A stretch of 64,000 nt of DNA from Lingula anatina. Lineage: Eukaryota > Brachiopoda > Lingulata > Lingulida > Lingulidae. The notes beneath the pieces are model-generated. The model worked only from the letters and a program-made list of their open reading frames with translations. It had not been told where the DNA came from and searched no databases. The stretch is from assembly GCF_001039355.2 (NCBI RefSeq), contig NW_019774092.1, positions 486,184 to 550,183 of the forward strand. Direction: 5' to 3'. This document shows positions 25,649 through 37,823 of the stretch, one piece after another; positions within the stretch are counted from its first letter, which is position 1; each line of letters opens with the position of its first letter. The translations under genes and the position numbers were made by a program.

Positions 25649-27313
25649 CAACATTGGTCAAAAAGGTTGTCCCACCCCATTTCCATGTACTTTTATTTAC
25701 AGATTATCACCTCACAGTTGTAAATTGTTAGAAATAGTGCTTTTTATTCCAGAAACCGTGTCTGCCATGATGAATGGATAAAAAATACAAAATAATGGTG
25801 AAAATATACACGTTTTATGCCATTTAGTAAAATTTATAACAGGTACCCCCTCAAATCCAATGTTTCACTGTGATTTCTTCAGATGTAAAGGAATGTCCAT
25901 TAAATTGAAAAGAGGCCATCAAATGTCACCAAATTTGCACACAATTGGCATTAGGGTGTGCTCGTAAAAGGTCACGTGCCTAATAGCGTGTGCAGCTACC
26001 GCGTACTGCAATTATCTCCTGTAGACGGCGCGACAAAACTTCATCACGGGTAACAATTCTGTTTTGTGGGATATTGCCACTTTCTTCTTAAAAAGGGTAG
26101 CGGAGTTGGTCCAGTTTATTTGGAAATTGATTCTCCTATGCATTGCACACTCCAAATCATGTCACAGTTGATTAGTAAGGTTATTATTAGGGCTCAAAGA
26201 TGGTGATTCCATCCTTAGAGCATTGTGTTTCTACAACAAATCACTTGCCAGGCGAGAGGTTTGAGCAAGTGTGCTGTCATAATTAAGCCCGGAGTTAACC
26301 CCAAAGTCAGTTCTTAAAGATGGAGTGAGATATCAGCTGAGAATGCTACGTTCAGTGGTCCCACAGGCACCTCAACCTGGCCATCCATCACTGGAAGGAA
26401 GAAGGTTTTGATGCTGAATTAGGTTACTTCTTGTATCCCATGGATGGTCAAATGAGGGTCGTAGACATGTTCAAAAATGCCTCTTGGAAGTTGGTGTACA
26501 GGATAATATCGCCTGAGGTGTTAGATCAGTCCGAATTCGGAGAACATTCCAAACCCATGGTATTAGTACATTTTTCCTTTTGTAACAAAACGTAGCGGGG
26601 GCATTTTACTTTAACATTCTCAACGGATAGCTCACTCCATTTGCAAGAGGGGACTTCAGAGATGCTACAGGCATCATTGTGACAACGCAGTTGCTCACAG
26701 CTCTTGTCTGGCAAGCGATTTCTTGCAGAAACACGGGGCTCTGAGGATGGGTCAACCGTCTTTGAGCCCTGATATTAATCCTACTGAGCACCTGTGGCAT
26801 TAATTGGAATGTGCATGGCAGAGGAGAACCAATTTCCAAATAATCTGGGCCAATTCCGCCACGCTCTTTAGGATGAATGGGACAATATCCCACAAAACAG
26901 AATTTTAACCATTGTTGAAGACTTGTCGCGCCGCCTACAGGAGATAGTTGCAGTACGCGGTAGACACACGCGCTATTAGGCACATGACCTTTAAAGAGCA
27001 CACCCTATAATGCTAATTGTGTGTAAATTTGGTGACATTTGATGGCCTTTTTCAATTTAACAGACATTTCTTTACATCTGTGGAAATCACAGTGAAACAG
27101 TGGATTTGAGGGGGTACCTGTTATAAATTTGACCAAATGGTATAAAATTTGCATATTTATACCACTATTTTGTATATGCTGAACCATTCATCATGTTAGA
27201 CATGGAATCCGGTATAAAAAGCACCGTTTATAATAAATAACATCTGTGAGGGGATCATTTGTAAATATAAGTACATGGAAATGGGGGTGGGACAACCTTT
27301 TTGACCAATGTTG
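25649..27313 (+). mobile_element. Tc1-type DNA transposon derivative with ~520-bp inverted arms
   Basis: The ends CAACATTGGTCAAAAAGGTT and its inverse are flanked by TA. The two terminal arms (about 25649-26167 and 26790-27313) are inverted copies of each other along about 520 bp, far longer than ordinary Tc1 ends. Each contains the C-terminal coding end of a transposase. The central part holds the only copy of the remaining transposase fragments. The element sits inside a TA-rich tract about 660 bp upstream of the cyclase start and is absent at the equivalent place in copy A (14468-14534). It is non-autonomous and could only move with a transposase supplied from elsewhere. Confidence 0.88.
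26300..26979 (+). pseudogene. Tc1-family transposase remnant
   Basis: The fragment contains a piece resembling the region after the first catalytic Asp (MDGQMRVVDMF), then a reading from DNAVAHS to SLSPDINPTEHLWH with exactly 34 residues between the Asp and Glu, the DD34E signature of Tc1 elements. It ends in the conserved C-terminus LSRRLQEIVAVRGRHTRY followed by TAG at 26977-26979. A TAA directly after EHLWH and frame shifts interrupt it. The N-terminal DNA-binding part is not recognisable and was probably replaced by the inverted arm. Confidence 0.8.
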
Positions 27314-27972
27314 TATATCAACATCGACTCTAAAGAGGGATTGATAGGTAGATATGCGTTTAGAGAGAAAGTGATATTTCCCGGTTTGTGGTGATCGCTC
27401 TCTACACCGACCCCTTACTCTCAGTTCATTGGCCAGCAGTGGTGACTCTTAACCGGATGCTGGTGTCCGTCAGGTTCTCTAAACAGCCAATCGGCTTAGT
27501 TCGTTTCTGATTCAATGTTTACCGTCAATGTTATCGGGAATCATGGTTTTTCTTCTTCCTCGTCCGTAATGTGAGTTAATGCAATCAATTGAAACGATAA
27601 GATGAAATACTGTATTGCTATGTGATTTTTATTCTCTCTCTCTTTCTAAAATTATGAGGTGGTAGTGATGGCGGGGGTAGGGGGGAGGTCGATGAACGTA
27701 ATAACTGATGTGCAAGCTTCTGATTTTTTTTTTCAAATAGTGCATTTTGACATATTCTAAGATGTCAAACAGTAGGTGTGTTGGCGGCTGTCTAACATAT
27801 TGGAAATATAACAAAAAGAGGATACTTAGTATGCACGCGTAAGCGGTAAGTGTGATTTTAGTTTAAAAATATTAATTTGCATTGATAAAATTTCCAGATT
27901 TCACAAGTTCGGGAGGTTATATACTGTCGATCCAAGCAGATAAACGAACTGACAACAAGGAGCGGTTCAGAA

Positions 27973-28338
27973 ATGGCCTCAGGCTGCAGAAATGATGCAA
28001 AGGGGGTGTCGTTTGATCTAACGGCAGCCAGTATATCAGACACTGCAAAATATGTCCCCGATACCCCAAGGAAGCCATTCATAAACATTGTAGCCCCCGA
28101 CAGATCAGGGCGCTCTCACAGGGGAAGGTCGGACGATTCTGGCATTTTTATGGTAGTAAATATAGGTCAGAATACGACGCCCGGAACCCACGGGGAAGAG
28201 CAGACCATAGAAATGGCTCGATTTTCAGGAGCGGATTCCACGGAGGAAACTGTTATATCATTAGGGGAAACCAGCAGATCCACGTCCAGTTCTGCCACAG
28301 CCAGCTCAGACAATAGGATGTCGGTCAGGTACCTGAAG
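27973..28338 (+). CDS. Adenylate cyclase exon 1: cytosolic N-terminal region
   Basis: Encodes residues 1-122, from [11 protein letters not shown] to MSVRYLK, ending in phase 0 before gtgagt. The segment is hydrophilic and rich in Ser, Thr, Asp and Arg, with no recognisable domain, as expected for the variable cytosolic N-terminus of these enzymes. Several RS/SR-type and acidic-Ser stretches could be phosphorylation sites (inference). A possible 3' splice site (tttccag) lies about 75 bases upstream of the ATG, so an upstream non-coding exon may exist. Confidence 0.85.
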
Positions 28339-31300
28339 GTGAGTGATTATGGTTGCTGCCGTATACTGACACTGTAGGCACACGATTTTCGTATTATGAT
28401 TTTTTCAATCCCATGTATACTGTATGCCACAGTACTTTTATCAGAATAACCACTTCCATTTGCTACACGCAGGGGGGGGGGGGGGGTATTTCAAAGTGCA
28501 CAAGATTTTGCGTAATTTACGATGAACTCCGTATTATCAGCTGAGTGTTATAAGAAGAAGATGTTAGTCTGTCTCCAAATGGTGCAACATGCCCAGTGAC
28601 ATATTCATTAACGCATCCAGTAGAATTAACAATTTCTAGCTCTCAAATGCCTTATAACTGCAGTTATATCAGACGCCAAGTGCATAGCAAACATTTTTGA
28701 AGGAGTTGTCTGAATTGCCGTCGAACACACTTTGGCGAACAACCGTCAAAGGCCAATATCAGCTAAACTGATGAATTCAAAATGTTGCGTTTGAACAACG
28801 CAGATTGGTTCTAATTACTTCCTGTATGAGATTCGTCTTTAATTTCAGGGGATAAATATATGTGAGAGCCAACTGCCTTACGTGGGTTGTTTTATCCATA
28901 AATAGCAGGCTATTTCATTACGTATGTCGAGAAGGGATGACAATTACTCAAATGTCAATTCTCACAAAACGAAATGCAACACGCACAGTCATGGCGTAAA
29001 TCATTAATGTAGTATTTATAGCACTTTGTTATTTACGGTTGATTATACTGAAATGTTGACGTGTAAGTTTTAGCGTATTAATTTCATTTTCATCTGGATA
29101 AAAGGAGAAAAGTGTCGAAAGCCAAATGTAGGTCGTTGGGTGGGTGTGTGAGTAGAAACACCCCTTTTTTCCTTGGACTGGGGGTGCGGGGGGGGGGGGG
29201 GTAAGTACATGCCCTTAATACAAATATTGAAAATCTGGTCATAGAAACAATACACATCAGCCTGAGCTATGGTAGTCGCACGTATGATTTCATCTGCTTT
29301 TTCAGCGAACTTTTCAACGGGTAAGATATAATGCGCTTTTATGCTACTCATTTGGTACAGACAGAGTGTGTTAGCCGTTGTTTTTTTTCTATTATTTCTT
29401 CGTTTCATTTCAGAAAAAATTCGCTGAGGTTGAGATCGAGGAGTTGTATCAGCTGTACTGGCTCCGGTCTCAGCGTGCCTCCTTTAGGGCGCTTCTCGCG
29501 GTGCTTGTCCTCTACGCAGTGGTGCTAGTGTTGCTCTTCCATTTCCACCACAATGTAAGTTGACTGAATCATCTTTGTCTCTTTCGGAAACCGTGTCACG
29601 TTTTAAAGACCCTTTGTGAGTGACGTCACAACTGACTCAATGATGTCACATACTACCTCAATGACGTCACATTTCGCACGATGGACATAAGGTATAGATT
29701 TGATAATAATCGTAATTTGTATTTGAGGATTATGTACCACATGCTATTATTTAGTGCATTACAATGTTCCATCTAATTATATCATAACGTCGTTTTATAT
29801 ATTTATATTTCATAATTTCTGAGTTAATCAAATGTCTCCAGCAATCAAATCACATATTTCATTTTTCTTCAGGGCAGCCTCGGATTACAAAACAGCACAA
29901 ATACCATGGGTAGAAACCTGAACATTGTTGTGATCACAGGCGGAATTCTAGCCATCATCCTCTTCATTCTTGTCTCAATCGAAAAAGTATTTCTACTCTT
30001 TTCGAAACCACTGACTCTTCTGGTATGGTTTTCTTTGTTATCCCTAGCTTTTGGATTCAGTGGGATACTTTACAGTCCCTCAAACCCGTCGTTCTCACCC
30101 CGCACTGCGATGGACGACGTACCAACTATTCTATACACCATCTTCGTAGTGCACACAATTTTACCACTCAGCCGAAAGTGGTCCATTATCTTAGGATCAC
30201 TGACAGCGCTTGCAAGCCTTATTTTCTCGGGTGCGCTGTTTAATAGATTGGTCCTGAGCAACTTGGGGTGCACAGACATCTTGCTTCAACAGGTATTTAA
30301 TTATTCGCTCGCTTTTTCTCTTTCGTGATTAGATTCATTCATGCATGTGTACTCCTCTACATACCATATTTACAGGGTTCATCCGTAATACAGTGTATGT
30401 AACCTGTAATTTATTATATGGAAATGCACTGATGCAAAAATAGATCAATAAATAGACACACTGTAAATCCATAGATAAATCCATATATTCTTTATTTAGG
30501 ACCATCATTCTTTCTAAATTGCATGATAATTTTATCGTTTCAGAACATCAATCAGTATATATTCCTATTCTAATTTTGATTAAGGTATCGACTTAGTCTA
30601 TAATATACTTTCCTGGTTGTTTGTAATTCTTCATTAAAACTTTCATTCGAACTTTTCATACAGATATTGGCTAACTTTATGATCTACCTCGGCGCTAATC
30701 TCACAGGCCTGTACCACAAACACTTGACAGATCTGGCCCACAGACACACCTTTCTGGACGCCAGAAGTGTGCTCCAAACCAACAGTTGTCTACAGAAAGA
30801 ACGAATTCTGCAGGTAATAATGCCTCGTTCAACCAATGTTTTAATTCATCGACATTGGTTTACTTGTGGATAAGAGAACTGAGAAAGGTCTTTCCTCACT
30901 TTTACGTGTTTTGGAGGAACAATTCAAAAAGAAGAAATGTTTACAGTTTAAATTGAACTCAGGTCTCCTATTTTTTTTATTTTCTAATTTATTTTATTCT
31001 TATTAGCATTTTGGTTTCGTGGAGATCGGTGCTGTGAGTGTTTGATCAAATAAACTTTATCGCCAAGCAATACTAGTACTGTACTGACGTTTCATTACAA
31101 TTTTGCGACTTATCATGTCGATACATTAACATTTGTGCCGAAGCCACATTTACCTTTAAAATGTGTCAAGCGAAAGAACGAAAAAACACATCTAAACTAT
31201 GTGTCATAAGATCGACGAATACTGTACTACTTTTTCTAGCCTTGATCTTCTCCATTTAATTCCAAACCTGCAAAAGCTAACCACAACCTTTGACAACGCC

Positions 31301-34300
31301 GCTTAACAGTGCGTAATGCGTTGCGTGTGTACTTGTATTAAAATTTCTCAGCTAAAGTGTGCAAGTAATAATCTCACCCTCTTGAATGTGGCATTTTTTA
31401 ACCTAATCAATCAACTAGTCTTACGAAGGAATTCAATCCATCAAAACAACATGCAAACAAGAACAAAAAGACAATTGTACTACCGCGAGCGAAGTTTATA
31501 TAATTTATATCTAATACTTTTGTTGTTCATCAGAACACGTGAAAATTTTCTCGTTACGAATTCTACGCCACCTGTTGTCGTGCCGCGTAGTGCGGTGTAA
31601 GCACAGTAATTGTATGAATCAATTTGTGCAATTCAGCAATGTTACACCATCTCTTTGAAGCAGTTTTATACCCATTCTGCTGTGTCATCTCTTCGAAAGG
31701 ATAAATCATCCCAGACAAAATAAACCCCAAATAAAAATGCAACGTTGGCCCTAGCATTGCACATATTGTGGTTCCTATCCAACATCTACTGGATGTTTCA
31801 TGTCGGCACGAGTTTGATCTCATGTGGTCTTAGTACTTGGATTTTAATCCTGTAACTGAAGAATCCGTCCGTGTCCACGCCGTCCATCCGTAACTAAACA
31901 AATGGCCACTGCTCTAGCAAAGAAGGAATTTGTCTTTTCGCCCAATACTAGAGTCGCCGAAAATGGGGAGAGCCCCAATTTTTTAATAACGAAAAGAAAT
32001 TATTCTAAACATCTCTCAACTTTTTCTTCATCATCAAAGGAAAGCCTGCTTCTGAAGATTATACCGGCGTACCTGTTGGACGACATGAAAGAAGTCCTCT
32101 ACAGAAAGTTACTGCTGGAAGCCGTTGAAAAAGAGGAATTCGATGATTCATTAAGGTACGTTTTATATAGTGTGTCCATATTACGGTTGCATGTACATGT
32201 ACCACTTGCATGTATTATACATTTTAATGTTGCGTTTACTGTGCACTAATTTTTCGCTTCAAAATCACACAGATTTCAAAATTCAGAGTAAGGTTTTAAC
32301 TTACATCGTTTAATTCCTTCGCTATTTTCTATTATCATTTCATTTCATTTTGATTTATTTGCTCATTTTGTGAATTGGAGTTGGGGGAGGAAGTCGTTGA
32401 CTCAAAGGTTGCAATCAACATTCCTCTTTGTAATCTTCTTGTATGCGCAGCTTCCTCTTCTTCTGACGGAGATTTATTATATGGTAGATATGCATTTATA
32501 TGAAAAAAATCCTGCAATTGATACTGAGAGCCAGTTCAGTGACACAGGCATTTGTGCCAGGGCGCAGCAAGCCTAGCAACCTACTTTAACCTACCAGTTA
32601 TCCGCAAGAGCTTATCCTCGCTCCATATACAAATGGACCACTATCATTTTTAATTCTTTAATATTATATTTCTTATGCATATTGTACATGCATGGACCCT
32701 TCCTTATCCATATGCAGTATTTTATTCTCAGTTTTACAGCGTAACTTTTAACGTGTTGCAAATCAATGTCTGTAAAAAGGATTCGCTGTGCCTTATGTCT
32801 TACTTGTTTAATTATATGACTGGCTGAAATATACAACATTGGTCAAAAAGGTTGTGATACCCCCATTTCCATGTACTTTTATTTACAAATGATCACCTAA
32901 CAGGTGTATAGTGTTATAAACGGTGCTTTTTATTCCAGATACCATGTCTAACATGATTAATGGTTCAAAAAATACAAAATAGTGGCGAGAATATGCACAT
33001 TTTATACCACTTAGTAAAATTTATAACAGGTACCCCCTCAAATCCAATGTTTCACTGTGATTTCTACAGATGTAAAGAAATGTCTATTAAATTGAAAAGT
33101 CGACATCAAATGTCACCAAATTTACACTTGATTAGCATAAGGATGTGCTCGTTAAAGGTCACGTGCCTAATAGCGTGAGTATCTACCGCGTACTGCAATT
33201 ATCTCCTGTAGATGGCGCGACAAGCCTTCAACAAGGGTAAAAATTCTGTTTTGTGGGATATTATCCCATTCTTCCAAAACAGCTTGGGGGAGTTGGTCCA
33301 CGTTTTTATCGGGTTGGTTTTCCTCTGCATTGCACACTCCAATTTATGTCACAGGTGAAATCACAGTGAAACATTGGATTTGAGGGGGTACCTGTTATAA
33401 ATTTGACTAAATGGTATAAAATGTGTACAACCTTTTTGACCAATGTTGTATAAGGTTTATTTATGGAAGCCAGAGGGTTCTTATTGCATTATGCAAAAGG
33501 AGGAAATTAAGAAGACTCTTTTTCCCTTGTGGCCTGTAGGTTATGTAAAATTCACTGGTGTCATCTTACTTTCTGTCAGCTTCTAATAGTTCGTGCTCTT
33601 TAGAGTGTCTTCAAGGCACGCAAAGCCTTTGGCTATAGAGCTATTATATTATAAAGGCAGTGGCGAGTTAATAGGACATGCTAACCAAGATATATCCAAA
33701 ATAGAGCAAAAAAAGAAAAAAAGACATAGAGATGCAGGCGATCAAAGTGTTTGTGTGGTGCCATAAGTATTGTGAAGTAAGACAACTGCAGTCAAGGAAA
33801 AGAATTCTAAAAACACTGTTGTGTGGTGCTGGATTTCCTGCACAGGGCCCTGGATCTACGATATAGTGTATGATAAGAGAAATTTTAGTAGTGCTTTTCT
33901 TTACGGCATCTTGATAGATATTTTCGTTTGTTTGTGAAAACACCATACAATGCATCTATTTTTCTAACCTTAGCATAACATAGAACTAGGGACACAAATT
34001 AAACCCCATTACGTAAAAAAAGCGTTCTAACATAAATTAATTGCTATCACTGTGACCGCGGTTGTTACCACGACACTATGTGTACATGTATGCCAAAGAT
34101 AATGTTTTCGGGGAAATCTACTCGCATTCTCACGGCCTTTATATATCCATCTATTTTCTACTTAATTAAACAGCTTTGCACGAATTTCATTATTTAAATC
34201 TTTTATTCTGTACTTTGTCTGCCTCAATTTCCAAAACTGCTTCTTTATACTCTAATTATAAGCAATGTATGTAAAGAATATTAATTGTAATTGTAGTTTA

Positions 34301-37300
34301 AGTAGAATACTTTAATTAGCCATAATCATTAGCCATAGTTATGTAAAGATATACCAAATTGATAACTAAATAAAATTCAACCAGACCTAAAAGTTAAAGT
34401 GTATCATTCCAAAACTCGACCCCGCCTTTAATAACATGATATTGATAGGGGGTGGTAATCAACCCATGTGTAGTGTTTCGCTGGCACATTTTGAAAATGT
34501 AATCATATCGCATATAATATTTTCAAGATTGAAATACAATAATTAATGCTAATATTAAATCAGTATGATCTCATGCCCATATCATCGTTAGGTAAACCAA
34601 GTCATCCAATTTAATCAGTAAGATCTCCTGCCCATATGATCGTTAGGTAATTCATCTCACGCTGCATCCTTCCATTAAATCGTGAAAAGCAAATGACCGG
34701 TAAAAGTGAAGTACACACTAGCTCCATTTCCGTGTATGGCATGTCCTTTCGCTAACTTCAGCCAAACCTCGTCTCCAGCCTTCAAATCGAGGATAACTTG
34801 GTTGGTTCCGGTTGCAGCGTCGACAGTATCATACCCAAACATTTCTGTTTCGTATGCACCATTGCGAATAAGATACACGCGGCCCGCGGAACCATGGTTG
34901 GACAGCATTGTCATGGTGAACATGTAGGCACCAGCAACTGGCGCGCGGAACAAGGAATTGGCAGCGTCGAAGTTGCTTCCGTGGTTACTGAAAATCTTGT
35001 CAAACGTGATTTTGATGTCTGTAGTTGATGCCACCAGGTTTTGCGACTTCGACCGTCCAACGGCAAAGGCTATCTTGTCTGGAAATAAATTAGTGAATTG
35101 TTGTAAAGTTGCCACTTGATCACAGTCCAGTGTCTTAAATTCCTTTCGATTTCTCTATGTCTGTGAAAAACAGTAACCAAGAATCACACATTTTCCTCAC
35201 TATGGTGTTGTTTTATTGCAAAAATCCTCACTCACTTTATTCTCAATTAATTTTTATTACACACCATAATACAATTCATAACCAATACATTGTACAGCAC
35301 GTACTGAATGAAGAAAACATCTTCAAATTCTATTTCGCGAAAACGCTCGGTTTTGCACATTGTGGTGGTTGTTTGAGTTGCATGTTAAAAGGATATCACC
35401 CTTTTCAGGCAGTGTCGTATAGATATGAATTATTTGACATGTCAACTGAGCTTAACCGGAAAGGGAGCGCCCCTGAGGATTTTTATTTTTAACCGGGAAA
35501 TAGAAGCCTTATCTGTACACAGTGTCGCGATTTCAGCGCTTGCAATGGGCGTTGTTATCCGTATTAATGTCCTCTTCACAGGAAAACTGAAGGAGATAGA
35601 AAAGTTTGGAGGCAGCCAAACCTCCACCCCAAGCCCATTCCAAGCGTATCAGTAAGGTCCCTTTTCCATAGGCACCATCGGTCTATCTGGATCGACCCAA
35701 CCCTACGGGGTCAATGGCCAACTGCAATAAGCCTAACTTAATGACACGCCTCCTCCTGGTGTTAAGAAGAATACAAGTATGATGATTATACGAGTACGTT
35801 GGAAACAAGAGGAGGCGCGTCGTTCATTTAGGCTGATTGCACTTAGCGAGAGTCTCAGCGAGAGTTGGGTCGATACACGTAGACCGATAATTCTTATGGG
35901 AATGGGGTCTTAGATAGACCGGGGAAAATCTTAAAGCCGACAGGTGTCTCATTTGACTCAACCTACCTGTCTCTGTTTTGTTCCGCATTTCGTTCAGCAT
36001 CAGTTTTGCAGTCTTGAGATCGGCTGCAAGGCGTTTGTTTTCGTCTTTTGTCAGTTGGAGATCGGTTGAAAGACCCTGTTGTTGTCCAGAAAGTTTCAGC
36101 ACGAGAGACGACTGCGACTGAAGGGTCTGTTGTAGATTAGTCACCAGAGTTTCTATGTGGTTAAGTTTGGTGTTGTTCCGTCTTTCGGCTTCAATTATTC
36201 TTGTTAAACCATTCACCATTTCATGTAATTCTTTCACCTGACAAGAACATTAAGTTAATGTGATTTATCAAAACCATGTGCTGTCAGTAGGATAGATCTT
36301 AAGTTCCTCCCTTTACAAGGTATTTGCGTTTTCATTATTCATTTTCTTATAATTGATTAAAGCTTCAACTACTATCTCATCGAAACAAAATACTGAACAA
36401 TCAATGCAAATCACCGGGATCTGGTAACACCGTTCGTGTCACAAGAAACATTCAAAAGGGTCATGACGTCTTACCTGCCCCTCAGTGCGATCCTGCTGCG
36501 CCTGAAGCTTCAAAATCGCAGCAGAGGCGTCGCCCAATTTGGAGACGACGTCCTGGGACTCGGAACCGGCGGCCGTGGCTTGGCCGCTGTTGCCACAAAG
36601 ACCCTGGTTGTGTGACAGTTGGAATTTATAGACACAAGCGCCGTCTTCAAAGGTGCAGCCGTTTGGCTCAGGTTTTGATCCAGGTTTTTGTGTAACAGGC
36701 GACCCGGTCTGAGCGAATGTGCTGGTACAGGCTTGGCAGACGAACAATGTAAGAACAATCTCAAGTCTGAGAAGATACATTTTAACTCTCTCGTTTCGTC
36801 CTATCCGTCAGTTACAAAAATGCAAAATTAATATGTCTTCTTCTGTGACCGAGTGGTTTGGTGACGTATCTTGTACGCTGGCTTTATATACGGGGTTTGT
36901 ACCGGTCAATTTCGTGAGTTTCGTGCTGTGGGCCAACCGCGGTTTATGGAAAGAATTAAACCAGTACATAGGGCCTTTGACTGGTGCAGCACTTCTTGCC
37001 TGGATCTATCACTATGGACGACATGGTGCACGATAAGATTTCATATGCGGTATCTTCAGAGATATTTTCGTATCCTTGTGAATACATCATTTGAATGCAG
37101 CTATTTATCAAATTTTCAAATTGCGTTAAAGCAAAACATGGTGCTTCGGAAACAAATTAAACACGCGCCCCTTATGCACCTGCACGTACAAACAATGTTG
37201 ATATTTGTTGTCGTTGTAATCAAGGTTGTTGCTACGTATGTGAAAGATAATGCTGTCAGGGGAATTTACTCACATTGCTTCCAACTTCTACTTTATTTAT

Positions 37301-37776
37301 CTATCTATTATCTATTTTCATTAATCTATCCATATACAGTTTACGCAGGAACTAATTTCTTCGTTAATTAATTCATTAATTTTATCTATTATTTATTTAT
37401 TTATTTACAGCTCTCCCTACAGCCAACTGACCGAGTCAAGGGATGCTCTGGTCAAAAGAATGGTCAGTGCGCTGCGAAGAAAGACGACTGAGCAGTTCCA
37501 TACCTTCCTTATTTCTAAACACGAAAACGTTAGGTAACTTGCATTTAATCCAGCGCCTAATGATGAGGTGATAAATGTGCGGAAGGGGAAATCCTGTCGT
37601 TAGCAGCGTGACTTCCTTAATCCAAAACGCGAAAATGTCAACTACCTGCCAGGTCATTTGTACTGATAATATATTGGATATAAAGGAACAAAAAGATAAA
37701 AATAGATAAATGAATAAAACATATGGGATGAAGGTTACACTTATAACTTATGTTTACCAAAGCAATTTATTTGTTT

Positions 37777-37823
<47 letters not shown>

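Larger units (their letters stand above)
24121..36547. repeat. Large direct duplication, copy B
   Basis: Second occurrence of 12938-24118, about 1.2 kb longer. The difference is mainly a 1.67-kb Tc1 derivative (25649-27313), offset by the absence of the local duplication at 15705-16456 and by microsatellite lengths. This copy continues without a break into the rest of the cyclase gene and into C1q exon 1, so it is the better reference for both genes. Confidence 0.9.

Noticed and set aside
36719-37371. Plus-strand frames of 105 and 166 residues next to C1q exon 1
   Set aside because: The first is partly antisense to the signal-peptide exon, and the rest is diverged repeat sequence in an intron with no family signature.
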